From Flagellimonas oceani (GTDB lineage Bacteria; Bacteroidota; Bacteroidia; Flavobacteriales; Flavobacteriaceae), in the NCBI RefSeq assembly GCF_011068285.1, contig NZ_CP049616.1, positions 1,654,501 through 1,718,500 on the forward strand: 64,000 nt of DNA, in the 5' to 3' direction. The notes under the pieces were generated by a model. That model worked only from the letters and a program-made list of their open reading frames with translations. It searched no databases and was not told where the DNA came from. Each line of letters begins with the position of its first letter. Position 1 is the stretch's first letter. Both the position numbers and the translations under genes were made by a program. Shown here one piece after another: positions 42,297 to 50,850 of the stretch.

Positions 42297-43361
42297 CTAG
42301 ATTTTGTTGGCCCGGGCCAAAAGCGAATAGTCGGCAAGTACCAATGCAGCCATGGCCTCCACGATGGGGACCGCCCTTGGAACCACACACGGATCATGCC
42401 TTCCCTTGCCCTGCGCAGTTACTTTTTCGCCCTCTTTGTTGATGGTATCATAAGATTGCAACACGGTAGCTACAGGTTTAAAAGCCACACTGAAATAAAT
42501 GTCCATACCATTGCTGATGCCCCCTTGAACACCGCCACTTCGATTGGTTTTGGTGGTGCCATCGGTGTTGAATGCATCGTTGTGTTGGCTGCCCTTCATG
42601 GCAACACCTGCAAAACCGCTTCCGTATTCAAAACCCTTTACGGCATTAATGGACAACATGGCCTCTCCCAGTTTGGCATGCAGCTTATCAAAAACAGGTT
42701 CGCCAAGACCAATCGGTACATTTTGAATGACACAAGTGATAACCCCTCCAATTGTATCGCCTTCTTTTTTTATGGATTTGATATAGTCTTCCATTTTCTG
42801 CGCCATTTCGGTATCGGGACAACGAACGGCATTGGATTCTATCAGTGAAAAATCCAGTTCTTGGTAGGGTTTGTCCAATTTCATCTCACCGACTTGGGAT
42901 ACAAATGCATTTATTTGGATCTCGCTCAGGAATTGTTTTGCAATGGCACCGGCCACTACCCTACTGGCCGTTTCACGGGCCGAACTTCTGCCGCCACCGC
43001 GGTAATCGCGGAAACCATATTTTTTATCGTACACATAATCCGCATGTGATGGTCGGTACGAATCTTTGATGTGCGAATAATCCTTGGACTTCTGGTTGGT
43101 ATTGTGAATGGCAAAGCCTATGGGCGTTCCGGTAGTTTTCCCCTCGAATACCCCGGAGTAAATTTCGACCGTATCGGGTTCCTTTCTTTGGGTTACAATG
43201 GCGGACTGTCCCGGTTTTCTACGATTCAGCTCCTCTTGGACTTTGTCCAAATCCAATGTAATTCCCGAAGGGCACCCATCAATAATGCCCCCCAATGCTT
43301 TTCCGTGAGATTCACCAAAAGTGGTGAGCTTAAAAAGTTGTCCAAAAGAATTTCCAGCCAT
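42297..43361 (-). CDS. aroC: Chorismate synthase
   Basis: A 354-residue protein of the usual length. It begins [25 protein letters not shown] (signature 1, with the FMN-site His), has [25 protein letters not shown] (signature 2) and [22 protein letters not shown] near the end, and closes [22 protein letters not shown]. It converts EPSP to chorismate, the last step of the shikimate pathway, needing reduced FMN. Starts 59 bases after the symporter gene start region and is probably transcribed by itself. Confidence 0.97.
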   Translation of the reverse strand: MAGNSFGQLFKLTTFGESHGKALGGIIDGCPSGITLDLDKVQEELNRRKPGQSAIVTQRKEPDTVEIYSGVFEGKTTGTPIGFAIHNTNQKSKDYSHIKDSYRPSHADYVYDKKYGFRDYRGGGRSSARETASRVVAGAIAKQFLSEIQINAFVSQVGEMKLDKPYQELDFSLIESNAVRCPDTEMAQKMEDYIKSIKKEGDTIGGVITCVIQNVPIGLGEPVFDKLHAKLGEAMLSINAVKGFEYGSGFAGVAMKGSQHNDAFNTDGTTKTNRSGGVQGGISNGMDIYFSVAFKPVATVLQSYDTINKEGEKVTAQGKGRHDPCVVPRAVPIVEAMAALVLADYSLLARANKI

Positions 43362-43450
43362 TCGGTATAAAAATTAAGTCGCCATCAAAGGTAGATGTTA
43401 CAAAGCTAATTCAAAAACAGGGGTTTGACTTAATATTATTGTAACATAAT

Positions 43451-43464
43451 TCACCTTAAGGTGA
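43451..43464. promoter_or_regulatory. 14-bp perfect palindrome TCACCTTAAGGTGA
   Basis: In the divergent gap between aroC and the phosphatase gene, 35 bases before the latter's start. It is embedded in a longer AT-rich near-symmetry (TATTATTGTAACA / ATTATTTTAACAA) and looks like a protein-binding site. Confidence 0.4.
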
Positions 43465-43498
43465 TATTATTTTAACAATATCCTCATGAATTAATGAT

Positions 43499-44476
43499 TT
43501 GGATTTGATTTCTATTTTATTCCTACCGTTTTATTTTGTATTAAATCCCATACCATTGAAAAAAAGGAAGATAGAATTGGCCGTAATCTCGGATGTACAT
43601 CTGGGAACCTATGGTTGCCACGCAGAAGAACTCATCACGTACCTCAATAGTATTCAGCCCAAAAAGTTGATTTTAAATGGTGATATTATTGATATTTGGC
43701 AGTTTAGCAAACGGTATTTCCCTCCTTCCCACCTTAAGGTCCTAAGGAAAATAATCGGGATGGCATCCAAGGGTGTCGAGGTTTACTATATTACTGGCAA
43801 TCACGATGAAATGCTCCGTAAGTTCAGTAATACTTCAATGGGAAACTTTAAGGTTATGGACAAGTTGGTGCTCAACCTGGATGGCAAAAAGGCATGGATT
43901 TTTCACGGTGATGTGTTCGATGTTTCCATACAAAATGCAAAATGGCTGGCCAAGCTTGGCGGTTATGGGTACGACCTTCTTATTTTGATCAACAGCTTTC
44001 TGAACTGGTGTTTGGCCAAAATGGGCCGCGAGAAGTATTCGTTATCCAAAAAAATAAAGAACAGTGTCAAAGGTGCCGTCAAGTACATCAATAATTTTGA
44101 AAAGACCGCTGCAGAACTTGCTATAGAAAATGAGTATGATTATGTGGTTTGCGGCCATATCCATCAACCTAAAAAAGAGGTGTACGAAAACAAATATGGC
44201 AGTTGTACCTATCTCAATTCCGGGGATTGGGTAGAAAATTTGACCGCCTTGGAATATTCGTTCAAACGATGGAAAATTTACCACTATAACCACGATAGGC
44301 TCTCCCCGTTTTTTATGGACGAAGATCTAAAGGAAATGGACATGAACGACCTCATTGCCTCGATCACCGACAAAGAGGTGAACATTGAGGACGTGGCCGA
44401 AGACCATTTTAGCGAAACCGAAGAAGAGAATATCGAGAACGATTACCTAGATGACAAGGGCCTGTCTCAGGATTGA
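43499..44476 (+). CDS. UDP-2,3-diacylglucosamine diphosphatase-like metallophosphatase
   Basis: A 325-residue protein with the calcineurin-like motifs in order: AVISDVHLG, LILNGDIIDIW, YITGNHDEM, and VVCGHIHQPKK; these hold the two metal ions. It resembles LpxH/LpxI-type hydrolases and the Bacteroidota UDP-diacylglucosamine diphosphatase family in lipid A synthesis, but is longer, with an acidic C-terminal tail (about 275-325). No ATG is found in frame; TTG at 43499 is the best start. Its 3' end overlaps the opposing FAD-oxidase gene by 30 bases. Confidence 0.8.
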   Translation: MDLISILFLPFYFVLNPIPLKKRKIELAVISDVHLGTYGCHAEELITYLNSIQPKKLILNGDIIDIWQFSKRYFPPSHLKVLRKIIGMASKGVEVYYITGNHDEMLRKFSNTSMGNFKVMDKLVLNLDGKKAWIFHGDVFDVSIQNAKWLAKLGGYGYDLLILINSFLNWCLAKMGREKYSLSKKIKNSVKGAVKYINNFEKTAAELAIENEYDYVVCGHIHQPKKEVYENKYGSCTYLNSGDWVENLTALEYSFKRWKIYHYNHDRLSPFFMDEDLKEMDMNDLIASITDKEVNIEDVAEDHFSETEEENIENDYLDDKGLSQD

Positions 44477-47362
44477 AACCGGGTGTTGTGCCTCCCTTTT
44501 CGTCCCATCTTTTATTTGATGCCTACAGCTTGTCCCATTCGCCGCGATCAACGTATCTTCGGAGCTCTTCTTCACCGCAGGGAAGAGTTTTAACCCACCA
44601 ACCTGCATACTTACCTCATAATGTTCTTTTTCGTACCCGAACGAACCGGCCATACCACAGCAACCGGACGGTATGATCGTTACTTTATAGTTCTTCGGCA
44701 GATTTAAGATATCAAAAGTTACTTTTTGGTTGCTCAATGCTTTTTGATGGCAATGCCCATGGATTTTCACCGTGCGCTCTTCTTTGGTGAAACTATCGGA
44801 CGAAATGTGCCCGGCCACTATCTCCGCCGCCAAGAATTCCTCGATCAAAAAGGATTGTGAGGACAACTTAATTAATTGTCCCTTATCATCGTGCAGGCGC
44901 TGATATTCGTCCCTGAAAGAAAGAATGGCAGACGGCTCCAACCCCACAATGGACGTCCCTGCATCCAAAATATCCTTGAGGTTCTCCATGTTGCGGGCCA
45001 CCAATTTTTTGGCCTGTTTTAAAAACCCTTTGGATAGATAGGTCCTGCCACTTTCACCATAGAACAGCTCCACATCATACCCCAATCGGCACAACAATTC
45101 AATGGCATCCTTGCCCACTTGAATGTCCAAATACCTGACGAACTCATCAATGTATAGAACAACCGGTCTCTTGGAAATATCCGTGCGCTTTACTCGGTAT
45201 TTTTTAAGATATTCTTCAAAGTTGAAGCGTCCCACTTTCGGCAAATTACGCTCTGGGGCCACCCCGACCGCTTTTTTTAGCAGACTCCCGACCGTTTTGG
45301 ACTCGTACATCCAATTGGTGATACCGGCCACTTTGCTGCCCATGGCATTCAATTGCGTGTTATGGGCGAACAATTTGCTTCGTAGCGTATATCCGTTTGC
45401 TTCTTGATAATTATAGAGGAATTCCGCTTTTAATGCCGAAACGTCCACATTACTGGGACATTCACTGGCGCAGGCCTTACAGCTCAAACAAAGGTCGAAG
45501 GCTGTTTTTAATTCTTCATGGTCAAACCGATTGGTTTTGTCGGAATTGGTCAAAAATTCGCGCAAAGCATTGGCCCTGGCACGTGTAGTATCCTTTTCAT
45601 CTTTGGTGGCTTGGTAACTTGGGCACATGCCCCCGTTCATGTGGTGGCTTTTTCTGCAGTCCCCACTACCGTTACATTTTTCGGCGGCCTTTAAAATTCC
45701 TTCGCTGTCCGAAAAATCCATTACCGTGTTCACCTCAGGCTCCTTTCGGTCCACTACGTAGCGTAAAGACTCATCCATTGGATAGGCCTCCACTATTTTT
45801 CCGGGGTTCAGAATACAATCGGGGTCAAAAAAAGATTTTACCCTTTTCAGCAGCTCATAATTCGCCTCTCCGATCATCAACGGAATAAACTCGGCACGGA
45901 CGATACCATCTCCATGTTCCCCACTAAAACTACCGTTGTATTTTTTTGTCAACTTGGCCACATCGGTAGTGATGCTTCGGAAAAGCACCACATCTTCAGA
46001 TTTTTTCAGGTTAAGTATGGGGCGCAAATGCAGTTCGCCGGCACCCGCATGCGCATAGTACACCGCACTTTGGTCGTACCCTTTCATAATTTGCGAAAAC
46101 TCTGCAATAAAATCCTTTAAATCCTCCAGGGCCACGGCAGTATCCTCGATACAGGCCACCGCTTTTTTATCACCGACCATGTTGCCCAAAAGTCCAAGAC
46201 CGGCCTTTCTAAGTTCTATGGCCTTATTGATATCGTCTCCGTACAAGATGGGATTGGCATAACTCAATCCTGATGCTTCAATGGTTTTTAGGAGTCCATC
46301 CAATTGCCTTTCCAAATCTTCCTTGGAATCCGCTTTCACCTCCAACATCAAAATTCCTGCAGGATCTCCCTCTACAAAAAATCGGTTGGCCAACTGTGCT
46401 CGGTTATTTTTGGTACAATCCAAGATCACCTTGTCCATCATCTCGCACAAATGAAGGCTATGCTGCATTACGGGAGCCACGTCACTGAGACAATCTTCCA
46501 AGGTTTTATAGTGCGTGGCGACCATTGCCGCGAATGGTGGTGGCAAATCATCCAACTGGAGGGTTATTTCGGTTGTAAAGGCCAACGTACCTTCACTACC
46601 GGACAACAGCTTGCACAGATTGAAATCTGCGTCATTTTCTCCAAAAATGGCGTTGTGCAGCAGCTCGTCCACTGCATAGCCCGTGTTTCTTCTGTGAATA
46701 CTTGGTTTGGGAAACTCTTCCCTTATTTTGTGCCGTGTTTCCGCAACGGAAAGTTCTTCATACAGTTTTCTGTAAATTGTAGCTTCCAACGAACTTCCTT
46801 CCCTCTTTCTGTCAAATTCCTCTTTGGAAATATCCGAGAAATAGGCATCACTGCCATCGGAGAGCACGCATTGCATGGCCAACACCTTGTCCCGGGTAAC
46901 ACCATATTGTATGGATGTAGTCCCCGATGAATTGTTTCCTACCATTCCCCCTATCATACATCGGTTGGACGTTGAAGTATTGGGACCAAAAAAGAGACCA
47001 AACGGTTTCAAATACTGGTTCAGTTCATCGCGTACCACCCCGGGCTGTACGGTAACCTGTTTTTTATCCTTGTCCAAACTGACAATTTTGGTAAAATGGC
47101 GACTGACATCCACCACAATCCCCTCTCCCACACACTGACCTGCCAAAGAAGTGCCAGCAGTTCGGGGTATAAGCCCGACTTTATTTTTGCTTGCAAAAGT
47201 GAGCAAGGTTTTGAGGTCATCCGTGTTTTTTGGATAAGCCACAGCAGTGGGCAACTTGCGATAAACAGAGGCATCGGTGGCATAAATCGCCTTGCTCAAA
47301 TCATCGAACAACAGCTCACCTTTCAGTGAGGTGGAAAGGTCTTTTAACAGATTTTTATTCAA
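44447..47362 (-). CDS. FAD-linked oxidase fused to Fe-S (CCG-domain) subunit, D-lactate/glycolate dehydrogenase-like
   Basis: A 971-residue fusion. The FAD-binding domain (about 35-200, VGLIPRTAGTSLAGQCVGEGIVVD; NNSSGTTSIQYGVTRD) is followed by the FAD-oxidase C domain (about 270-530, ending SFFDPDCILNPGKIVE). A 4Fe-4S module has MCPSYQAT and CLSCKACASECPSNVDV (about 585-650). The last 200 residues hold the cysteine-rich CCG domain (HGHCHQKAL; SGCCGMAGSFGYE). This is the layout of D-lactate or 2-hydroxyglutarate dehydrogenases that pass electrons to quinone. The substrate is not certain. Its end overlaps the phosphatase gene tail to tail. Confidence 0.9.
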   Translation of the reverse strand: MNKNLLKDLSTSLKGELLFDDLSKAIYATDASVYRKLPTAVAYPKNTDDLKTLLTFASKNKVGLIPRTAGTSLAGQCVGEGIVVDVSRHFTKIVSLDKDKKQVTVQPGVVRDELNQYLKPFGLFFGPNTSTSNRCMIGGMVGNNSSGTTSIQYGVTRDKVLAMQCVLSDGSDAYFSDISKEEFDRKREGSSLEATIYRKLYEELSVAETRHKIREEFPKPSIHRRNTGYAVDELLHNAIFGENDADFNLCKLLSGSEGTLAFTTEITLQLDDLPPPFAAMVATHYKTLEDCLSDVAPVMQHSLHLCEMMDKVILDCTKNNRAQLANRFFVEGDPAGILMLEVKADSKEDLERQLDGLLKTIEASGLSYANPILYGDDINKAIELRKAGLGLLGNMVGDKKAVACIEDTAVALEDLKDFIAEFSQIMKGYDQSAVYYAHAGAGELHLRPILNLKKSEDVVLFRSITTDVAKLTKKYNGSFSGEHGDGIVRAEFIPLMIGEANYELLKRVKSFFDPDCILNPGKIVEAYPMDESLRYVVDRKEPEVNTVMDFSDSEGILKAAEKCNGSGDCRKSHHMNGGMCPSYQATKDEKDTTRARANALREFLTNSDKTNRFDHEELKTAFDLCLSCKACASECPSNVDVSALKAEFLYNYQEANGYTLRSKLFAHNTQLNAMGSKVAGITNWMYESKTVGSLLKKAVGVAPERNLPKVGRFNFEEYLKKYRVKRTDISKRPVVLYIDEFVRYLDIQVGKDAIELLCRLGYDVELFYGESGRTYLSKGFLKQAKKLVARNMENLKDILDAGTSIVGLEPSAILSFRDEYQRLHDDKGQLIKLSSQSFLIEEFLAAEIVAGHISSDSFTKEERTVKIHGHCHQKALSNQKVTFDILNLPKNYKVTIIPSGCCGMAGSFGYEKEHYEVSMQVGGLKLFPAVKKSSEDTLIAANGTSCRHQIKDGTKREAQHPVSILRQALVI

Positions 47363-47451
47363 TTTGGAATACTTTTTGGGAACTAAAACGGTTTTTGAAA
47401 CGTAAATCTAACACAAAACTATCTCTAATTTTTAACTTAAAAGAGAAACTC

Positions 47452-47952
47452 ATGAAGATTACCACATTAATTGCTGCTGTTATGTTATTTGCAACAGCTA
47501 GCGTAAGCGCCCAAAGTATTTCTGAACATGCCCTAGGTCTTAGACTGGGTGACAGTGACGGTTTCGGGGCCGAAATTTCCTATCAAAAATCGATTGGTGC
47601 GAGCAATCGTGCCGAATTTGACCTTGGCTGGAGGGACAGCCGACATTTTGACGCATTTAAACTGACTGGTATTTACCAATGGGTACGTCCTTTGGATGGC
47701 AACTTTAACTGGTACTACGGTGTTGGTGGTGGATTGGGAAGCGTGGATTTTGACCATCCGGACCCAGATTTCGATGATGACAACGATGGACTTTTTGTAT
47801 TTGCCGCAGGGGATATTGGCGTGGAATACAATTTTGACATTCCTTTATTGCTATCATTGGACTTTAGACCCGAAATCGGCCTTGTCGGCTACGATGGCTT
47901 TGACAACGATTTTGATTTTGATATCGCTTTAGGTATCCGATATCAATTTTAA
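47452..47952 (+). CDS. Small outer-membrane beta-barrel protein
   Basis: A 166-residue protein from the ATG at 47452; the longer open frame to 47230 is antisense to the oxidoreductase gene and is not used. Signal peptide KITTLIAAVMLFATASVSAQ. The mature part has about eight amphipathic strands with turns rich in Asp and Gly (WYYGVGGGLGSVDFDHPDPDFDDDNDG) and ends in the typical aromatic residue (GIRYQF), as in OmpW/OmpX-like barrels. Function unknown. It has its own strong terminator. Confidence 0.85.
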   Translation: MKITTLIAAVMLFATASVSAQSISEHALGLRLGDSDGFGAEISYQKSIGASNRAEFDLGWRDSRHFDAFKLTGIYQWVRPLDGNFNWYYGVGGGLGSVDFDHPDPDFDDDNDGLFVFAAGDIGVEYNFDIPLLLSLDFRPEIGLVGYDGFDNDFDFDIALGIRYQF

Positions 47953-47971
47953 TACAGCCTATACATCAGAA

Positions 47972-48004
47972 AACCCTTGGTCAAACAAAGCCAAGGGTTT
48001 TTTT
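47972..48004 (+). terminator. Intrinsic terminator after the beta-barrel gene
   Basis: AACCCTTGG (47972-47980) pairs with CCAAGGGTT (47991-47999), followed by a T run. Confidence 0.9.
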
Positions 48005-48047
48005 ATGCCGCAAACATTGAATACCTTAGCAACTTAAATATTTTGAA

Positions 48048-49169
48048 ATGAAAAAACTATTTACAATATCACTGGGAGTACTTTTGTTGGCTTCATGTAA
48101 ATCCGACCCAAAAGGATATACGTTGAGCGGCACAATAACCGGGGAACCCGAAAATGGCACCCAAATATTTTTAAAAACCACCGATTCCATCAACCAGTTG
48201 GTAGATATCGATACCGCTACCGTTGAGAACGGGCTGTTTACCTTCAACGGGAATCAGGAAGAACCCAAAATGCATTATCTTTTTGTGGACAAAGTCCGGG
48301 GAAATGTACCCGTTATCGTTGAAAACGGCACCATTGAAGTTGAATTTCAAAAGGACAGCATTGACCAAGCTACCATAAAAGGTACGGAGCAAAACGACCT
48401 TTTTATGGACTTTTTGACCCAATCCAGAAAACTATCCGAGCGTGCTAGGTCCATGCAAAACGATATGCGTACGGCCGCCCAACAACAAGATACGGCTACC
48501 GTTACCGCGCTACGTGAAGAATTCATCGAATTCCAAGAGGACGCCAAAAACTTTAATATCGATTTTGCCAAAAACAATCCAAATGCCTTCGTATCCGTAT
48601 TGGTCATAGGCAACCTTTTGGCCACCAAGGCCGTACCTGTTGATGAAGTAAAATCAATGTTTGAGGGCCTTACCCCTGAAATGAAGGAAACTGAGCCGGC
48701 AAAGAAAATTGCAGAGCAGTTGGAAAACTTAAAATCAACAGAAATTGGAGCCGTAGCCCCGGATTTCTCGGCCCCTACTCCATCTGGTGATGTATTGGCG
48801 CTCAGCGATGTTACCAACAACGCAAAGCTTACCTTGGTGGATTTTTGGGCCGGTTGGTGCAGACCTTGTCGTGCCGAGAATCCGAACATTGTATCGGTGT
48901 ATAAAAAATATCACGAAAAGGGGTTCGATGTTTTGGGTGTGTCCCTGGACAACAAAGAGGACCTTTGGAAGAACGCCATCGAATCCGATGGTCTAGAGTG
49001 GAACCACATTTCCAACCTTCAACGTTTTCAAGACCCTATCGCGCGTTTATATAATATCAATGCCATTCCTGCGGCCTTTTTAATAGACCAGAACGGAGTG
49101 ATCGTAGCAAGAGACCTACGAGGCCCGGCCTTGGAAGAAAAAGTAGCTGAAATACTCGGCAAGAGCTAG
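48048..49169 (+). CDS. TlpA-family thiol-disulfide oxidoreductase with DUF4369, lipoprotein
   Basis: A 373-residue protein. Leader and lipobox LLLASC, DUF4369 (about 22-115, YTLSGTITGEPENGTQIFLK), a helical middle, and a thioredoxin-like domain (about 232-373) with APDFSAPTPSGDVLALSDV and the active site WCRPC (Cys271, Cys274). Such periplasmic proteins reduce disulfides, often for cytochrome maturation or for repair of surface proteins; the partner is unknown here. It stands alone with a terminator after it. Confidence 0.9.
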   Translation: MKKLFTISLGVLLLASCKSDPKGYTLSGTITGEPENGTQIFLKTTDSINQLVDIDTATVENGLFTFNGNQEEPKMHYLFVDKVRGNVPVIVENGTIEVEFQKDSIDQATIKGTEQNDLFMDFLTQSRKLSERARSMQNDMRTAAQQQDTATVTALREEFIEFQEDAKNFNIDFAKNNPNAFVSVLVIGNLLATKAVPVDEVKSMFEGLTPEMKETEPAKKIAEQLENLKSTEIGAVAPDFSAPTPSGDVLALSDVTNNAKLTLVDFWAGWCRPCRAENPNIVSVYKKYHEKGFDVLGVSLDNKEDLWKNAIESDGLEWNHISNLQRFQDPIARLYNINAIPAAFLIDQNGVIVARDLRGPALEEKVAEILGKS

Positions 49170-49194
49170 GCAGCAAAACATATTTTTGATAAAG

Positions 49195-49223
49195 AAGGCC
49201 TTGATAATTTCAGGGCCTTTTTT
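49195..49223 (+). terminator. Intrinsic terminator after the TlpA-like gene
   Basis: AAGGCC (49195-49200) pairs with GGCCTT (49214-49219) and a T run follows. Confidence 0.75.
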
Positions 49224-49228
49224 GTAGC

Positions 49229-49879
49229 CTACAGCCTCCCCATCTTATCCAACACAAAAAGCACAATGATAGGAATGGCCAACAACACCACGATCAAGGT
49301 ATCCGTCACAAAAAGCTCAGGCCTAAAGAGCAGTGTGGTCGCGTAACCACCTATGGCCCCTCCAAAGTGTGCGGTATGTCCAATATTGCCCATCCTGCTC
49401 TTCATCCCCCAAATGGAATACAATAAATAGGCTATACCCAACACGTAGGCCGGCAATGGTATGGGAATAAACATGATGCCCAATTGCATATCAGGATTCA
49501 ACAATATGGCAGCATACAGCACCCCCATCACTGCACCACTTGCGCCAACGGCACTGTAATAAGGCTCATCTTTATGGAAAAACAAAGCCAAAAGACTGCC
49601 CGCGATCAAACTGACCAAGTAAATGATCAAAAACCTGATGGAACCGAACCAATTGATCACCACGGGAGCAAAAAAGTAGAGCGTGAACATGTTCAGGAAC
49701 AAATGCGAAATATCCACATGTAAAAAACCCGAGGTCAACATGCGTTCCTTTTGACCGGCCTGTATGGAACTGATACTGAACTTGTATCTATCAAAAAAAA
49801 CGGGACTGTTAAATCCACGTAGGGAAACCAGTACATTGGCGGCCATAATGGCAATGGTAGCAATATGTAAATTGAGCAT
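49229..49879 (-). CDS. Rhomboid intramembrane serine protease
   Basis: A 216-residue protein with six predicted membrane helices. HVDISHLFLNMFTLYFF is the conserved first-loop/TM2 region, the catalytic serine is Ser114 in GASGAVMG, and the catalytic histidine is His171 in HTAHFGGAIGG. It cleaves membrane proteins within the bilayer; substrates are unknown. It is divergent from the acyltransferase gene, and both starts lie next to a palindromic promoter. Confidence 0.92.
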   Translation of the reverse strand: MLNLHIATIAIMAANVLVSLRGFNSPVFFDRYKFSISSIQAGQKERMLTSGFLHVDISHLFLNMFTLYFFAPVVINWFGSIRFLIIYLVSLIAGSLLALFFHKDEPYYSAVGASGAVMGVLYAAILLNPDMQLGIMFIPIPLPAYVLGIAYLLYSIWGMKSRMGNIGHTAHFGGAIGGYATTLLFRPELFVTDTLIVVLLAIPIIVLFVLDKMGRL

Positions 49880-49898
49880 GTAAATAAAGGTTTGGGTT

Positions 49899-49916
49899 CA
49901 AATATAGCTATATTTG
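49899..49916. promoter_or_regulatory. Palindromic divergent -7 element
   Basis: CAAATATAGCTATATTTG is a perfect 18-nt palindrome that contains TATATTTG on both strands, 20 bases from the rhomboid start and 16 bases before the acyltransferase start. Each strand thus has a TAnnTTTG -7 element, and the two nearly abut. Confidence 0.5.
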
Positions 49917-49932
49917 CACACAAGAATAGTCT

Positions 49933-50850
49933 ATGCAGCTGGTAGTTTATATCCTTGTTTATCCTTTGCTCTGGTTGATTTCCAGACTCCCATTTAAAGT
50001 CATTTATTTTATTTCTGATGGTGTTTACGTGCTCCTGTACCATGTAATTGGCTATCGCAAAAAAGTGGTCCGCAACAATTTGGCACTTGTCTTCCCCGAA
50101 AAATCGGAAGAAGAACGTTTACGGATAGAAAAAAAATTCTTCAGGCACATGTGCGACATCTTCTTGGAAATGATGAAGACCATGGGCATGAGCAAAAAAG
50201 AAATCCAGGAGCGGTTTACCGTAACCAATATTGAACTGCTCAACGGCTTGGAAAAAAAGGGCCTCAATACCATGCTGATGCTCCCCCACTATGCCAGTTG
50301 GGAATGGGTACTGTCCTTGAACCTTCAAATCATATCCAAAGGATATGGTATTTATCAAAAAGTGGAGAACAAGTATTTTGATAAATTGGTAAGGGACATC
50401 CGCGGCAAATACAATACTGAACTGATTTCCACAAGGGAATCCAGAAAAATCCTGGAGGCAGCCAAAGAGAGAAACGAGTTGTTGATGGTGGGCATTATAA
50501 GTGACCAATCACCCATGGCAAGCAGGGCCAAATATTGGACCGATTTTATGGGGATAGTGGTTCCGGCCCATGTCGGAGGCGAGGAAATCTGTAAAAACAA
50601 CGACATAATCCCCGTGTACCTCAAGGTAAAAAAACTACGGAGGGGCTATTACCAGGGCACCTTTAAAATACTTACCGAAAACCCGACCGAAGTTCCTGAC
50701 TACGGAATTACGGATGCCTTTTTAAGGGAAACGGAAAAGTCCATTCGGGAAGCGCCTGAGTATTACTTTTGGACGCATAAACGATGGAAACACAGGAACA
50801 AGGTTCCCAAAGAGTTTCAACAAAACCCCACAAAAGCGGAGAATTCCTAG
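49933..50850 (+). CDS. Lipid A acyltransferase-like protein (LpxL/HtrB family)
   Basis: A 305-residue protein with an N-terminal membrane segment and the LpxL/LpxM domain (PF03279). The catalytic HX4(D/E) motif is in LPHYASWEWVLSLN; ISDQSPMASRAKYWTDFMG and the YYFWTHKRWKHRNK end are also family features. It should add a secondary acyl chain to lipid A or to a related lipid at the inner membrane. The last 4 bases overlap the convergent glmM gene. Confidence 0.9.
   Translation: MQLVVYILVYPLLWLISRLPFKVIYFISDGVYVLLYHVIGYRKKVVRNNLALVFPEKSEEERLRIEKKFFRHMCDIFLEMMKTMGMSKKEIQERFTVTNIELLNGLEKKGLNTMLMLPHYASWEWVLSLNLQIISKGYGIYQKVENKYFDKLVRDIRGKYNTELISTRESRKILEAAKERNELLMVGIISDQSPMASRAKYWTDFMGIVVPAHVGGEEICKNNDIIPVYLKVKKLRRGYYQGTFKILTENPTEVPDYGITDAFLRETEKSIREAPEYYFWTHKRWKHRNKVPKEFQQNPTKAENS

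Noticed and set aside
47230..47451. N-terminal extension of the beta-barrel gene
   Set aside because: It is antisense to the oxidoreductase gene and lies before a clear signal peptide beginning at 47452.
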